Part shown: positions 12,214 to 25,377 of the stretch, piece by piece
Layout: each line of letters begins with the position of its first letter
How positions within the stretch are numbered: position 1 is the stretch's first letter
DNA from: Favolaschia claudopus
Lineage: Eukaryota > Basidiomycota > Agaricomycetes > Agaricales > Mycenaceae
DNA: 64,000 nt
NCBI GenBank assembly: GCA_037176885.1
Contig: JAWWNJ010000238.1
Span: 124,001 to 188,000, forward strand
Reading direction: 5' to 3'
Translations under genes and position numbers: made by a program
Notes under the pieces: generated by a model
Told to the model about the DNA's origin: nothing
Databases searched by the model: none
Seen by the model: the letters and a program-made list of their open reading frames with translations, nothing else

Positions 12214-13912
12214 ATGCGTCCTTTGCGATATGCACGTCTCAAGCGCTACAGAATTTCTGACGACGTTCTTACCTCCATTCTCGAGTGGCTGGATCCTCGG
12301 TCCTTGTTCATGGCTGCTAGGGTCTGTATTGACCGTATGTGTAACGGCGACCCCCACTTATCCTGCCACTCTTCAGGCTTTCAAGCGTATCTACGCGATT
12401 ATTATGGGCTACCACTCTCTCCGGTACAAGTTCGAACTGGCAGTCAGCGCCATGCGGGATGGCTCCGCTTCCCATGCCGTCGCACCCCTTCTTGGACGCC
12501 TGAACCTGCTCCTCAGCTACCGCAACGACTGGCAACAACTCAACTGGACGCACGAATACAAGATGCAGGTCTTGACGCCTTCTCACATCGGCACCTCGAG
12601 CGGGTTCATTCACCAGATTCGACCCCATGGTGGCTACGATACGCTCGAGATCACAGAGCTTCCATCTTGCAGGACGGGTCGTAGTCCAGCTTCGACCCGT
12701 CGCCTGCGCTTCACTAGTTCGCCGATCGAGACTCTTTGCATCGATTCATCGCAGGCGCTCGTCATCGCGGCTCACATATTCTGGCACGCATCCTTAACGC
12801 TGTACTTTCTTCTTGATTCTGACTTCGAAATCTCAGTCAAGCTGGCATCGTCGGAGTTCAGCTACACTTTCGCGACCTCTGGACATTCGGCAAACACCCC
12901 AGGGCCTTGTCTGACTCCTATGAAATCCCAGCACAGATCTTTGCGCCTGTTTCTCGCACTGTAATGTCGATCTTCGGTTCGAAGATGGTTGTCACCTTGG
13001 AATTTGCGAACGGTAAAACCAGCCATTTGATTATGGACTGGCGTAACTTTGGCGCTCGGGTGATTCTTGTCCCCTGTTCGTCGAAAATCATTCAAATGCT
13101 CATCATCTCTTCTGTAGTGGATTGACGACCAGGACATCCGGCTTTTGGATGAAGAACTACTTCTTGTGGTGTGCAAGAGGGGCAACAGCGCTCCAATCAT
13201 CAACCTCTGCAGCATCGCGAATATCGCCAACATGGTCGTTCTCCGCCAATACGAGCTTCCTAGTGCCTGGCACGATTCCACGATCGCCTTCTGTGCCAAT
13301 AACTCACCCCGTCAACCCTCGCCCACCGCTCAATTTTACTCGGACCCAGCTCATCGTATCCTCGTCTTCTCGGCGAAACCCTCCCCTAAGAGCGGTTCTC
13401 GGAACTGGCTCTTTATCAACGAGAGCTATTTCCGGGGCGCGCCCTTCCGCAGGGAACGTCTCGTCGTTCCCTGGAGCGTGTGGGGCCAATACTGCCTCAT
13501 CAAGGACCTCAGCTTCCGTAGCCGAACGACGGTTCGCGGGCCATACGCTATTGGCGCTCGCGTTGTGTATTTTGAATCCGAGTCGGGAAGCTCGAGGGCT
13601 GGGACTTTGCATTCGTTAGAGTTTGTTCCATACCCGGATGCGCCTGCCCGTCTTGATGCGAGCTGGTCCGTGGTGGGACAGAAGTCGGGGTTGTTCCCCA
13701 GCGAGGTTGCGCGTCGGGTGCCTTCAAGCACGGTGGAACATAATGCAATTGACGATGTTGCGGTTACGGAAGACAATATCGTTTTGTTCTTGGTGAGTTC
13801 TATTGTTATTGTGGCGTTCAAGTCGCTCATGATAGTACAGGAATTACAGCCGGGTTTTAGACCTGTCAATATCCTCACTTTTGCCGCACCTCCTAGCCCT
13901 TCTCATAGATGA
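12214..13912 (+). CDS. F-box domain protein, basidiomycete type
   Basis: A likely substrate adaptor for SCF ubiquitin ligases. The start exon encodes a short F-box (RISDDVLTSILEWLDPRSLF). A clean intron after FMAAR joins to AFKRIYAIIMGYHSL. The rest is a long diverged region as in many Agaricomycete F-box proteins: DDQDIRLLDEELLLVV and VVLRQYELPSAWHDS, with the end at LTFAAPPSPSHR. At least four introns are inferred; the donor of the one near 12760-12836 could not be fixed and may alter a few residues. The substrate is unknown. It is convergent with the EFM7-like gene, 89 bp apart. Confidence 0.72.
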
Positions 13913-14001
13913 AGTACGATTCCCGAACTTGATGTTGATCAGTATAAGTGGACTGTGTCTCTCGAATCCTATGCCTGCTATGTTTATATGTAAACTGTAT
14001 C

Positions 14002-14877
14002 CTATGGACTTGTTATATTTGCGACTGGTTCTTTCCACCGTAAACAAAGATAAATGATCCACCGGCGCCGTTCGCTTTCATCCTCGCCTTCCGCCCTGTC
14101 TACACTCCAAGGTCGCTGCTGCGTTCCGTGCGATTCCCTCTCAATCGCAGTCAACAATTCAAACCCAGCCATTGAGACGGCTTTCTGCATTCAAATCAGA
14201 CGTATCCTGAAACAAGTGCCAGGATCGCAAACCAGAAAAGACTGTATAGTGAAACGCCCCGTGTGCAGACCAGCGATGAGGTGGACGCGGGAAAGAGGCG
14301 ACTTTTTGAGGGTCAGCTGTATCGCCTCAATATGCTTGACATGAAATTCAGAGTTCCAGAGCGTGTCTGCAGCGATGATCAAGTCCATTTTCTCCCCATC
14401 CGGTAACAGCAACTCGGAAGGATCGGACCCCCAATCGTAGGCAACCGCACGACAATTGGGAACAGTGTTGTGAGCTACATTCTCCCCCAAGGTGCGAATT
14501 AATGCCTCGTCGGGATAGTCAGAAACTACGACGCTGAGTGCGGGATACTGTTTAGCAATGGTGATAGAAGGTAATCCTGCGCCGGCGCCGAGTTCAAGTA
14601 ATTTTGTGTGTGAGTTTCGACTCAGATGGGTTGGGATGTCTAAGTATTGCGAGTTATCGGCGAGAAAACGTGAAGCAGCCCAGATCGAGGACGCGTGAAG
14701 CGACCAATTGTTGGCATGCGTGTCGGGCGTGCGAAGAGTGATGCGGGAGGAGCCTAGTTGAGGGTGTTCGTAGATGAACGTGGACCCCGCAGAGGATAGT
14801 GTGATAGGCTGGTAGTCGTAAAGTCCCGCGAGAGCGCTTGAGAGGATATCTTCGGGATCGGTCGTTGACTGAGACAT
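14002..14877 (-). CDS. EFM7: EFM7/NNT1-like protein N-terminal and lysine methyltransferase
   Basis: A seven-beta-strand SAM-dependent methyltransferase. In yeast EFM7 trimethylates the N-terminal Gly and methylates a Lys of elongation factor 1A. Blocks seen: NNWSLHASSIWAASRFLAD, the SAM loop LLELGAGAGLPSITIAKQ, VVVSDYPDEALI (acidic end of strand 2), VAYDWGSD, DLIIAADTLWNSEFHVK and LIAGLHTGRFTIQSFL. A first reading stops soon after at 14191. Splicing out 48 nt (GTTTGC...TGCAG) instead extends it by AVSMAGFELLTAIERES and RRRWIIYLCLRW, which looks like the normal family end, so 14002 is preferred. It is divergent from the unknown gene at 15213. Confidence 0.8.
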
Positions 14878-15212
14878 AGAGATTCTATAGTAGTCCTCAG
14901 ATGATCACTCGGAGTCTTTGCAGCAGTTGAACGAGCCTGAGTCGTGGTGGATGTAGTGGAGAGAAAGGACCAACGAGGGGGGCGGAGGGTCGGCCCGATC
15001 TCCCGCATCGAACATCCAACTTCGACTTGAACTCCCAGGCATGCTGAAAAAAGGACGTGGACAGACACAGCACTACGCAGCCCAAGTTCTCCACGAAACC
15101 AACTCTCACTAAGATGATTGTATGATACAATGCCCCCAATCCAAAAAATCTACGGTCTCGACCAAAATCAATGGAATGAAGACGTTCAGGGGGGCCTAAA
15201 TTTCATGGCCCT
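14878..15212. promoter_or_regulatory. Divergent promoter region, EFM7-like / unknown gene
   Basis: 335 bp between two divergent starts. Open frames on the minus strand here have no family features. Confidence 0.35.
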
Positions 15213-17099
15213 ATGTCTCCTTCGTCTTTGCACTCACCCCACCTTTCGAATGGCATTGAGGGCGACATCTGCGCTCTAACAAACGTGCTAGCTCAACTAT
15301 CAGTTCCTCGCCGAACATTGTCACCAAAATCCCCCTCGAAATCGTATTCGAGAAACGACAATGGCAGCAAACTGTACCAACACATAGCGACTTTGCTCGT
15401 TCACGACGATGAAGCCCATGCTGATTTTTCTGTCGCGGGTGCAGCAATGCCACGGCATTTCGAGCTCGTCGCGGTTTCTCAGGCATCATCACCAGAACCC
15501 GCATCTCCTCGACAAGGAGATTCCTCCTGCGCGGCAGACGTACCTGCGCAACAGTCAGAGTCTACAATTCGGGTGGACGCTCGTTTACAACCGCCCCTGG
15601 ACGCAGCAAGGCCGCTCGCAGCCGTTCTGGAAACAGGGTCAGTCTAGCAAACGCATGGAAATGCATCTTACTCACGTACGGCGTCTCCAGCTCGCATCGA
15701 GTGGGCTTTGCTCAGCACGTATCGGATGTGACCCAGCTGCTTCTCGGATTCGCTGCGCTCGACCTCTCAGAAGATGAACGCGACGAGCGGCAGACAAAAT
15801 GCCTCGTTTTCCTGTTGCAGCGATGCATCGGAAAGCTATCGGAGCGATTTCATAATCCCCGAATATGCTTCCCGCAGTCCACGCCGTGGTGGAAAACGCT
15901 GACTCTGTGGAAGCCCAATTCAGAACGCTTCCCGGTCCGCGAATTCAGTGCTCGATATCATATCACCCTGATTTTTAATGCGCTCACGCCTGGATTGCTG
16001 TCTTGGACTGATCCCACCGTGCTCGACAGCGATCTCGCTGTCAAGTGCGTCACCAGCCTGGCCGTCTTGTTGGATGTGATTGGTGGCAAAATCGCGGTCT
16101 GCACACAAAGCACTTGCGTACGAGAGGACTGGGATCGTTTGAACACCACTCTCCGGATGTTATATTCGCTTTTATACGAATCAGAGATACTTCGGCATAT
16201 ATTTCACAATTCCTCGCTCTCTGGGCATATCTCTCGCAGTGTAGATGGATCGTACAGTGGTAATGTAGACCGCCATAAAACTGTCTCGCTGGCTAACTTC
16301 GAGGCAGGGGAGAAATGCAACGGTCCGTTTCTATACCGCCAACTTGAGGATTTAGTTGGCTGGCATCGTGCTCTCTTCATGCTCGTCTCCACCAAGGTCG
16401 TTCGGGCGGCTATTCCAGTCAAGTTCAATGTCATCTCTATTCCCTCGTCTTCTGCGAAAATGACGCCAATAATGGACCTCGCTGGCGAGATCTATCCTTC
16501 GAGACATCACCGGATGCTGCTGCAATCTCATCTCGCTTGTCGAGGTGCTCTCTCCGAGTACAGCAAACCGGAAATGCGCGTTCCACATTACAATGCGAGT
16601 CTAGTGGCATTCATGATGGCTTCCGAGTCTCAGGAAGCCAAAGGTTTCTCGGGCAGCATCGTCGGGGATCCGCGAACGGTACGGGAAATCAGGGAGGTGA
16701 GCAAGCCGTGGTCCATGATTTCTCAGCCGTTGACAATTGGTTTAGGGAGTATCGGAGGTGATTAATGCAAGAGCCAAATGCTGCTACACCTGTGAAAAGC
16801 TAGCGTCTTTATTAGCCGTAGACGCGTCTTCTCCGGCCGACTCAACTCTTTGCGATCCATACGCTGGAGTGCCATTCCGTCCTTGGACGCCGCCGGTCGG
16901 AATTCCGCTCGAAGTGCTTACATTGCTGCGGGAAGATCTCATGAGCTGCTTCAAAGCACATCTTGAGCTGGCTATCTTGGAGGATCAAATTATCTCGTCC
17001 ACAAAGCAGGCTCCGATGGATGAGTATGATTTCGTTGCCAGTCATTTCTCTGTTTCGACGATGCTTGATACGATGGATGATTATTTTCTTGACGCATGA
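15213..17099 (+). CDS. Unrecognised fungal protein, three exons
   Basis: I do not recognise this family. Exon 1 (15213-15637) is Ser/Pro-rich and looks disordered. A 53-nt intron leads to exon 2 (15691-16696), a mostly helical region (SHRVGFAQHVSDVTQLLLGF, LLSWTDPTVLDSDLAVKCVT, LEDLVGWHRALFMLVS). A 49-nt intron leads to exon 3 (16746-17099), with INARAKCCYTCEKLASLL, VPFRPWTPP and MLDTMDDYFLDA. The splices keep a single frame across 1.8 kb, which is good evidence that it is real. No signal peptide, membrane segment or enzyme motif was seen. The two close Cys in AKCCYTC could bind metal, but this is a guess. Confidence 0.6.
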
Positions 17100-18081
17100 A
17101 CTGTTGTACCATAGACACCTGGACCTTAATCTCTTGTAAAGTAATTTGAAATCTTCTCCGGCTTTGCTGACTGTGCAACGTGAAACGCCGAGTTGTTTGA
17201 GGCATTCGCCTCTCGAGCACAAGGATGCGTCGATGAAATGAATTTGAGATGAAGGTTCTCGGCAGTCGCCGCCCGACTCGGAAAACCCGGCTTGCCTTTT
17301 TCTGTCATCATGTCATCGCTTCAGTTTGCTCAATTGCGCTCAATGCCTTCCCGGTCTCGTTGCACGCTTGCTTTCGATCGAAATGAGTACACTCTACGTG
17401 GCCGCACTCCACCGTGGCACGCTCACTGGTTCTTCGGCTTTGGCCATCTCGCTAAACATCACAGTCAATCTTCTCCGATTCCGTCAATACACTCGCTGTG
17501 GTGCAACCCGACAGCATCTATTTTTTCAATGCCTATGTTCAAACTCTGCCTTCATCTCCGCGGCGCAGCCTATGTATGAAAGAAAAACAATCGGTTCACG
17601 GGATCCTTTTCAGGGCCCGCGAAGGCGGGGGTCCTCAGTTCCTAATTGTTATCCAGCTATTCCAGTCCTGATGGGTGAATCAGTTCCTCGGAGGTCGGAG
17701 ACCCTCAGCACGCGCCTGTGCCTGCTATCTGGGATATGCGGCGACACAGCGATAGCTAGAAGCAGCAAGGATTCAATATTCAGCAAGCCCGAGTCTGAAT
17801 CTGGTCTGGTTTGGCGGAGAAAACTCGAAGTAAACTAAAAGAAGCCCCTCCGTGATCACGGCGGCTGCAAATGCTATGTTTCCTGTGGCGTACTGGAAGC
17901 GACCGGGGCGGCCAATCGGTTGCCTCACACCGATTCTGCAGTCTACGTCCCACCACTTTTATTTGTGTGCAAAACTCTCTGTGCTGTCATTCACTGTGTC
18001 CGGATATATCAATGCGGAGGGGCAGACTATTTAAATGAACATACGTTCTGGTAAAGGCTCTGCAGTGCTCAACAGCCCAAC
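17100..18081. other. Intergenic, no gene seen
   Basis: About 1 kb. A 170-codon frame from 17326 lacks any recognisable motif and is probably chance. The right end is the promoter of MBL gene 1. Confidence 0.4.
18028..18035 (+). promoter_or_regulatory. TATA-like box of MBL gene 1
   Basis: TATTTAAA lies 47 nt before the ATG at 18082. The related genes at 29891 and 62601 have TATA boxes about 38 nt before their ATGs. Confidence 0.5.
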
Positions 18082-19486
18082 ATGCGTATGCTTTCTGCTT
18101 TGTCCCTTGTGCTCGTCGCGGGAGAAGCTTATGCAGCAGGGCTCGACCTCGGCATTCCTGCCTCTCAGGCAACTGTGAACGTTCGCGTATTCAATACCGC
18201 TAACGGCACTGTCGTGAACAATGCCCACACCCTATTCACGCCGAATCTTCCTGGCAGGGAGTCCGTGGTTGTTCCCATATATTCGTTCTTGGTGGAACAC
18301 TCCAAACGACGTTTTATGTTCGATCTTGGGATTCGAACGGATGTTCCCAATTTCGCGCCCAGCGTTGCTGCCCTGTTCTCGGGAGGGATCATTGCAATAG
18401 ATCCCCACAAAGATATCGCCGAGTTGCTTGAAGACGGTGGAATTCCGCTGACCAGCATAGATGCTGTTTTCTGGAGGTACGCTGTAATCACTGTCTTTCT
18501 CCTCGTAATGATTAGATTCCATTCAGTCATGCGCACTTTGACCACATTGTATTAATTCGCTTTGCCTCGCATTTCATTCTCTGAGCTCAACTGTCACAGG
18601 GGGACATGTCCAAGTTTCCCAACTCAACCGACCTCATCATTGGCTCGGAAACGGATACCAATACTTTCCCCGATTTTCCCAATGGCACGTTGCAAGCCAG
18701 TGACCTCGAGTAGGTTGACTGACACTCGTACCTCGATTTGCCACTGATTTTTGTCGGCAGGGGCAGAACAGTCATAAAGATCGATTTCTCTACCGCAAAT
18801 TTAACATTCAGCGGCCTCAAAGCCATCGACTTTTTCGGGGACGGGAGTTTCTATCTCGTCAATACCCCCGGGGTAGCTTTCTCCCTACCTTCCGGTGCCA
18901 TAGTATGATAACGATATAATTTTTCTAGCATCTACCGGGCCATATGACTGCCCTCGCCCGTGTAACTCCTACATCCTTCATCTCTCTCGGCGGTGATACC
19001 TTCCACCACGTAGGGGAGGCTCGGCCTCGCCCTTTCTTCCAGCACAACTTCCCTTGCCCTGCAGACTTATTCGAAGAAGCCAGGACCGCCATATCCACCG
19101 ACTTTTTCTGGTCTGCGCTGTCCCGCGAGGGTGATTTTGACCTACCCACTCGATTCCAGCAGCTCTTTGCAGTGTCAGATCTTCCGGATTCGTTTTATGC
19201 AGATCCGGTAACGTCTCAGGTGTCGCTGGAAAAGGTGGCGAGGTTTGACGCGGACCCGGATATCTTGGTCCTTGTTGCGCATGATGTCAGCTTGCGGGAG
19301 ACTATCCCGTACTTCCCTGCGTATTTGAACGACTGGAAGGCGAATGGTTTCAAGCAGGCGAACGTGTGGAATTTTGTGAATAAGACCAATCCTGCGTTCG
19401 CGTTTAGTCCGATGTGAGTGATTTTGTTTCTGTCTCGTTTCCTCTCTTTGACACGGTGATTCAGTAATAATGGTACGGCTAGCTGA
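18082..19486 (+). CDS. Secreted metallo-beta-lactamase-fold hydrolase (MBL 1)
   Basis: An MBL-fold metal-dependent hydrolase, lactonase-like in its motifs. A signal peptide (MRMLSALSLVLVAGEAYA) implies secretion. About six exons join. The metal site is complete: SHAHFDHIGD is formed across two splices (HxHxDH), NTPGHLPGH gives the next His, GGDTFHH the bridging Asp and VAHDVS the last His. LMFDLGIR-type and FPAYLNDWKANGF blocks are shared with the other copies. A TGA follows FSPM directly, but splicing GTGAGT...TTCAG adds a few residues and ends at 19486, matching the intron position in MBL 2. The substrate is unknown; a lactone or ester is only inferred. It is convergent with phosphoglucomutase. 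Confidence 0.83.
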
Positions 19487-19861
19487 GCCTTCGAGGGCAT
19501 AATACGCTGCTCTTGCTCCTTCAGTTTAATTTTTACATATTTAGTGATAACCTAATAATTTGCATCTCGATGCGTTTTGCTTGTACACTACGAGTGGACT
19601 ACGGCGGATCCGGCCAAGCCTCAGGAACTCTCAACGCCGGTCGTATTTCTTGAAGAGTAAAATGGGCCCGTGATTTTCGTCGAGTTCCTTGACTTGACTT
19701 TTCAAGACCATAGACGCTCAAAAGGACAAACTTGCACACGTGAATGATCATCTCTGCGTAGGTAAGTATTCGCATGATTCCGAACTCTAAAGTGGTATGT
19801 ATACATTGTACATCGGTTTTTTGAATTGTCCGTTCCATCTTCTTCTTCATTCATTGGTCCA
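19487..19861. other. Convergent 3' spacer
   Basis: 375 bp between the ends of MBL 1 and phosphoglucomutase. No coding signal was seen. Confidence 0.4.
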
Positions 19862-21884
<2,023 letters not shown>

Positions 21885-22564
21885 GGTGGAGGTCAAGGTG
21901 AAAGACCGTTCGCGAACCTTTATATCAGTGATGTCAATGGTTACGTGAAAGGCGCATCTCGTCCGCATCTGGAAAATCGCTGCATTCAGCCTATCCTACC
22001 TAGTACAGGTACAGGCAGGTACAGGCAAAGGGCAAGGTACAAAAAAAATCTAGGACGAACTGTCCAAAACACAAACATTTCATTGAGCTGGTTTGTGAAC
22101 AATCGACAAAAAAAAATCAGTGTTTTTAGTAAAACATGAAGAACGGACGCTCGCAGTCAAGCTTCAGTCGAGGCTTGAGCGGGTAGGCACATCATGACCC
22201 CAACGACATACGTTCGAGACCCGCGCTGATTGGACGGGAGACGATATAGACGTGGCATTCCAGGTCGAATCCTGCCAAGATGCTACATCTTGCATGCTGG
22301 CCCCGTTGGTGGCTTATCAACGAGGCCACTGCACTACCGGACGAAGCCAATGATGAAGATAAGGCTGAGAGAGGTGGCTTAGAATTTGCTGAAGGAATTC
22401 GAAGAGGGCCAAGGAGCGAGAGGATGTTCCACCGTGGTTCCAGCCGTCGAGGATCAATTGGGCACTTGGCGCGATGACCCTTTCCGGACCCGCTCCGCAG
22501 TATACGCTCTCGTGTACGGCGCTGCGACTCACTTTTTCCAAAATGGGTTGTATTCCAGATGCAG
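21885..22564. other. Intergenic, no gene seen
   Basis: Holds the phosphoglucomutase promoter, a short run of (GG)TACAGGCA repeats near 22000-22035, and a hairpin-rich patch near 22270-22330 that recalls a tRNA but fails as one. A minus-strand frame of 153 codons (22192-22653) has no family signal. Confidence 0.35.
21918..21927 (-). promoter_or_regulatory. TATA box of phosphoglucomutase
   Basis: Reads GATATAAAGG on the minus strand, about 35 nt before the ATG at 21884. Confidence 0.5.
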
Positions 22565-23395
22565 CCGGTCAAAAATAGAGATATCACGTTGTCCAGATCA
22601 TAACATGCTGTAGAGACATTGAAATTCTCCAGCCTTGAGGCCTTGTATGACAAGTCAGTACGACTGCGTCAAGAAAGGATTACTCGAAGACTCGCCAAGC
22701 TTCTGTAGGATTTCACGCATCCGCTCCTCTTGTGCTGTATCACCTTTCATTTGATGCTCCGGTATATCAACCGATCCCCAACTCTGGTGCTCCCAAACAC
22801 CGTTCTCTGACTGTGTGACGGCCAGAAAGTCGCAAAAGGGAATGCCGTCAGCCGACGGCTCTTTGGGCGGAGCGTAGCGGACATCGGATGGCCACCCTTC
22901 CTCTTTTGTGAGTAGATTTTCAAGTGTCATACGGACAGTAGCGTCCTCGGAATGATCTTTAGCAAGAGACATCCCGTATTTCTCTTTGAGCCAGCGAACG
23001 CCCTCCTCGTTGGAGATGGTGAGACCGCCATACATTCGGTAGCTGGTGTGCGGGGGCGCGGGTGGCAGCCTCGAGTCGCGGGGTGAATTCCCCTCACTTA
23101 TGATAGGATCGGAGGGGCTGCCAGTGAGCTCAGACATCGTATCGCCAAAGGGTGCCAGTGGGGGGAAACAGACATGGACGGACACGTGGTCACTGACATC
23201 TCGCCCGAATTGGGCATACTCATCCAAGCATCCCAAAAGGGGAATTTTGCAATATTGTACCATGATCTCGACCTAGAATGTCTCGATTTTCAAGATTTAT
23301 TAATCCTTCCGTATGGTAGTACATGCACATGCACAAAGAGCGTAGGTAAGCCTTAAGGTCGTTCTGAGCACTTTTATTTATTTATTCTGAGGTGT
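22565..23395 (-). repeat. Segmental duplication, copy A
   Basis: This block is repeated at 24120-25330. Similarity covers the small gene, its 3' flank (ACAAGGCCT..GGAGAATTTC) and its 5' flank (GCAATTTTGCAATATTG-type sequence, CACAAAG..TTCTGAGC). Copy A lacks the 341-bp insertion found in copy B. The limits are approximate. Confidence 0.75.
22655..23137 (-). CDS. Small unknown protein, tandem copy A
   Basis: About 160 residues from ATG 23137 (MSELTGSPSDPIISEGN). The frame stays open upstream of this ATG, but that part is poorly conserved in the sister copy. The conserved body contains TSYRMYGGLTISNEEGVRWL, SLAKDHSEDATVRMTLENLL, KEEGWPSDVRYAPP, FLAVTQSENGVWEHQSWG and GDTAQEERMREILQKLG. It ends FLTQSY. 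No signal peptide or membrane segment is present, and the family was not recognised. Closely similar to the gene at 24223-24675, with changes mostly outside these blocks, which suggests both have been coding. Confidence 0.6.
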   Translation of the reverse strand: MSELTGSPSDPIISEGNSPRDSRLPPAPPHTSYRMYGGLTISNEEGVRWLKEKYGMSLAKDHSEDATVRMTLENLLTKEEGWPSDVRYAPPKEPSADGIPFCDFLAVTQSENGVWEHQSWGSVDIPEHQMKGDTAQEERMREILQKLGESSSNPFLTQSY

Positions 23396-23749
23396 GGGAA
23401 GTGGAATGGGGAGCAGAAACCTGTGCGTAGCATTTCTCGCCTCCAATCCGCGCGTTTTTAAGTCAAGCTTTCAAGTTACGCTTCCTTTCAATGCTTTCAT
23501 AATCAGACATTGTGTCCAGTGGACGCATAGAGACTCACCACTGCGGCTGCACCAAATTACATCTAACACATCCCTTCGTCTTTCGTTCTGTCGCTTCACT
23601 TTTGGTGCTCTAGTATATCAACTTGGACACTGCTCTTACCCTCCTAGACACCCTCCTCCCACTGGTACTTACTGTGTTGCGGCGAAACAGTCGCAGCAAA
23701 TATCGTGAGACGAAGAAGCGTGACACACCCTGGGCAGTGCTTCCACCTC

Positions 23750-24010
23750 GTCTCAGACTCTTTCGAGCTACATGCGCACACTAGCCTTGACGCCCTCGAG
23801 TTGAAAGTGTTTCTCGGCTAGTTCTTCTCGCGAATGTCTCTCAAACCAGTGAACAGCTTCCTCGTTGGAGGCTCATCGTCTGAACCGATGGTTTCGCGGT
23901 GGACTGCTCGACTTGAGCCTCATACAGCCTTTCTTCCTCGTTCATTTCCGCCTCCACCGAAGTTAGCGCCAGCGTCCAGCCGGACAGCATCCCGATTTGC
24001 TCACTCATGC
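23750..24010 (-). pseudogene. Degenerate third relative of the tandem gene
   Basis: On the minus strand around 23770-23870 one frame reads SNEEAVHWFERHSREELAEK and continues to a stop near SVRM. This parallels SNEEGVRWLKEKYGMSLAKD...TVRM in copies A and B. The DNA CTCCAACGAGGA is shared with both. No open frame covers the rest, so it looks like a decayed older copy lying between the two good ones. Moderate confidence, since the match is short. Confidence 0.4.
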
Positions 24011-24222
24011 TTGGCGGAAACTGAAATGTGAGACGTCAAACAACACGGACGCACATTCTTGCAGTGGCTTGAAGCCGATACAGTACTGTGTCGTGCTGTA
24101 TGCTACGGTTTCAATCCTGATAGAGAAATCATATTGTTCGAATCATGTTGATGATGACATTCTGTAGAAGCACTGAAATTCCCCAGATTTAAGGCCTTGT
24201 ATGGCAAGTAAGTATGACTGCG

Positions 24223-24675
24223 TCAAAAAGGATCACTCGAAGACTTGCCAAGCTTCTGTAAGATTTCACGCATTCGCTCCTCTTGTGCTGTGTCACCTTT
24301 CATTTGATGTTCTGGTAGATCGACCCATCCCCAACTGTTGTGCTCCCAAACGCCATTCTCCGACTGTGTGGTGGCAAGAAAGTCGTAACAGTTGGAGTCA
24401 CTGTCACGGCGGGGTGCGTAATGAACACCGAAGGGCCACCCTTCCTCTTTCATGAGTAGATTCTGAAGTGCCACACGGACGGTAGCGTCCTGGGAATGAT
24501 CTTTAGCAAGAGACATCCCGTATTTCTCCTTGAGCCAGCGAACGCCGTCTTCGTTGGAGATAGTGAGACCGCCATACATTTCGTAGCTGGTAGTCGAACG
24601 CGCAGTTGGCAGCCTGTAATCGGGGGGTGAGGTCCCCTTACTTCGGGCAGAAACGGAGGGGCTGAGCTCAGACAT
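24223..24675 (-). CDS. Small unknown protein, tandem copy B
   Basis: About 150 residues from ATG 24675 (MSELSPSVSARSKGTS), paralogue of the gene at 22655-23137. The same blocks are present: TSYEMYGGLTISNEDGVRWL, SLAKDHSQDATVRVALQNLL, KEEGWPFGVHYAPR, FLATTQSENGVWEHNSWGWV and AQEERMREILQKLG. It stops at SSSDPF: the stretch CCTTTCTTGACG of copy A is CCTTTTTGACG here, so a 1-base loss brings in an earlier stop and trims the C-terminus. Function unknown. Confidence 0.58.
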   Translation of the reverse strand: MSELSPSVSARSKGTSPPDYRLPTARSTTSYEMYGGLTISNEDGVRWLKEKYGMSLAKDHSQDATVRVALQNLLMKEEGWPFGVHYAPRRDSDSNCYDFLATTQSENGVWEHNSWGWVDLPEHQMKGDTAQEERMREILQKLGKSSSDPF

Positions 24676-24919
24676 CGTATCACAGAAGGGTGCCAGTGGG
24701 GAGGACCTGACTTGTGGACTCGGAGGGACAGGGAGACATTGACGGACACGTGGCTCCCAACACCAAGGCGGCAAGGCCTCGCCTAATTTGGCAATACTCA
24801 TCCTAGCATCCCAAGACGGCAATTTTGCAATATTGCGACATCATCTCAACCTATACTTAACGCCTCAATTTTCAAGAGATTTGTCGTTCATGGCTTCCGT
24901 TTGCTAGTACATAGATATT

Positions 24920-25260
24920 AGGGGAAGTCAAACATGGTTTTGAGGCAACGATTTAGAGGCGATTCAGAAACCGATTCAAAAGGCGATTTGGAAGGCGATT
25001 CAGGCACTTGAATCGTGAATCGCGTGAATCGTCGAAGCGCCTCGAGAGGCGAAACAAAATCTGAATCGCGATTTGAATCGCTGGGGCGGTTTGATGTCGC
25101 CTAAACCGGCGCCAGCTCACCCATCAAATCGCTTGTCGAATCGTTCTCACTGGTCAAAGGTGAATCCGATTCAAAGGCGATTCAGGTTTCCGAATCGTTC
25201 TTGAATCGTTAGCTGAATCGCCTCTGAATCGGCTTCAAAAAGTTATGTTTGACTTCCCCT
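24920..25260. mobile_element. 341-bp terminal-inverted-repeat (MITE-like) element
   Basis: The left end AGGGGAAGTCAAACAT is matched exactly by the reverse complement of the right end (16 bp), with imperfect pairing continuing inward. It is flanked on both sides by ATT (24917-24919 and 25261-25263), a 3-bp target duplication as seen in PIF/Harbinger-type elements. There is no open frame for a transposase. The interior is packed with the word GAATCG or its complement CGATTC (about 15 copies, 10 and 5 by strand) plus CGATTT variants, so the single strand can fold many ways. The paralogous copy A has the flanks without the element, which supports true insertion. Confidence 0.75.
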
Positions 25261-25377
25261 ATTGTTTCGCATACCCACAAAGCGCATGTTAAATCATTCT
25301 GAGCCCCTTGATCCATTTATTTCTGTCTCGTCTCAGCATGCACTATTAATTCAACTTCCTTGACACTCGTCTAGGAC

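Larger units (their letters stand above)
24120..25330 (-). repeat. Segmental duplication, copy B (with insertion)
   Basis: Matches 22565-23395 on the same strand. Past the gene's 5' flank the match is interrupted at 24920-25260 by a foldback element. It then resumes (CACAAAG...TTCTGAGC...ATTTATT) as in copy A near 23330-23390. The limits are approximate. Confidence 0.72.

Noticed and set aside
11945..12964. 339-codon open frame
   Set aside because: Its first part resembles no family, and the F-box needed by the downstream sequence is in another frame, joined by a clean intron. Only the later part is a true exon.
17326..17838. 170-codon plus-strand frame
   Set aside because: No motif, no neighbour in frame and no plausible splices; treated as chance.
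22255..22345. Possible tRNA gene on the minus strand (A-box-like TAGTGCAGTGG and hairpins)
   Set aside because: The B box is poor (GATTCGACCT), the acceptor ends do not pair and the arms do not fit a cloverleaf. At best an old tRNA-derived scrap.
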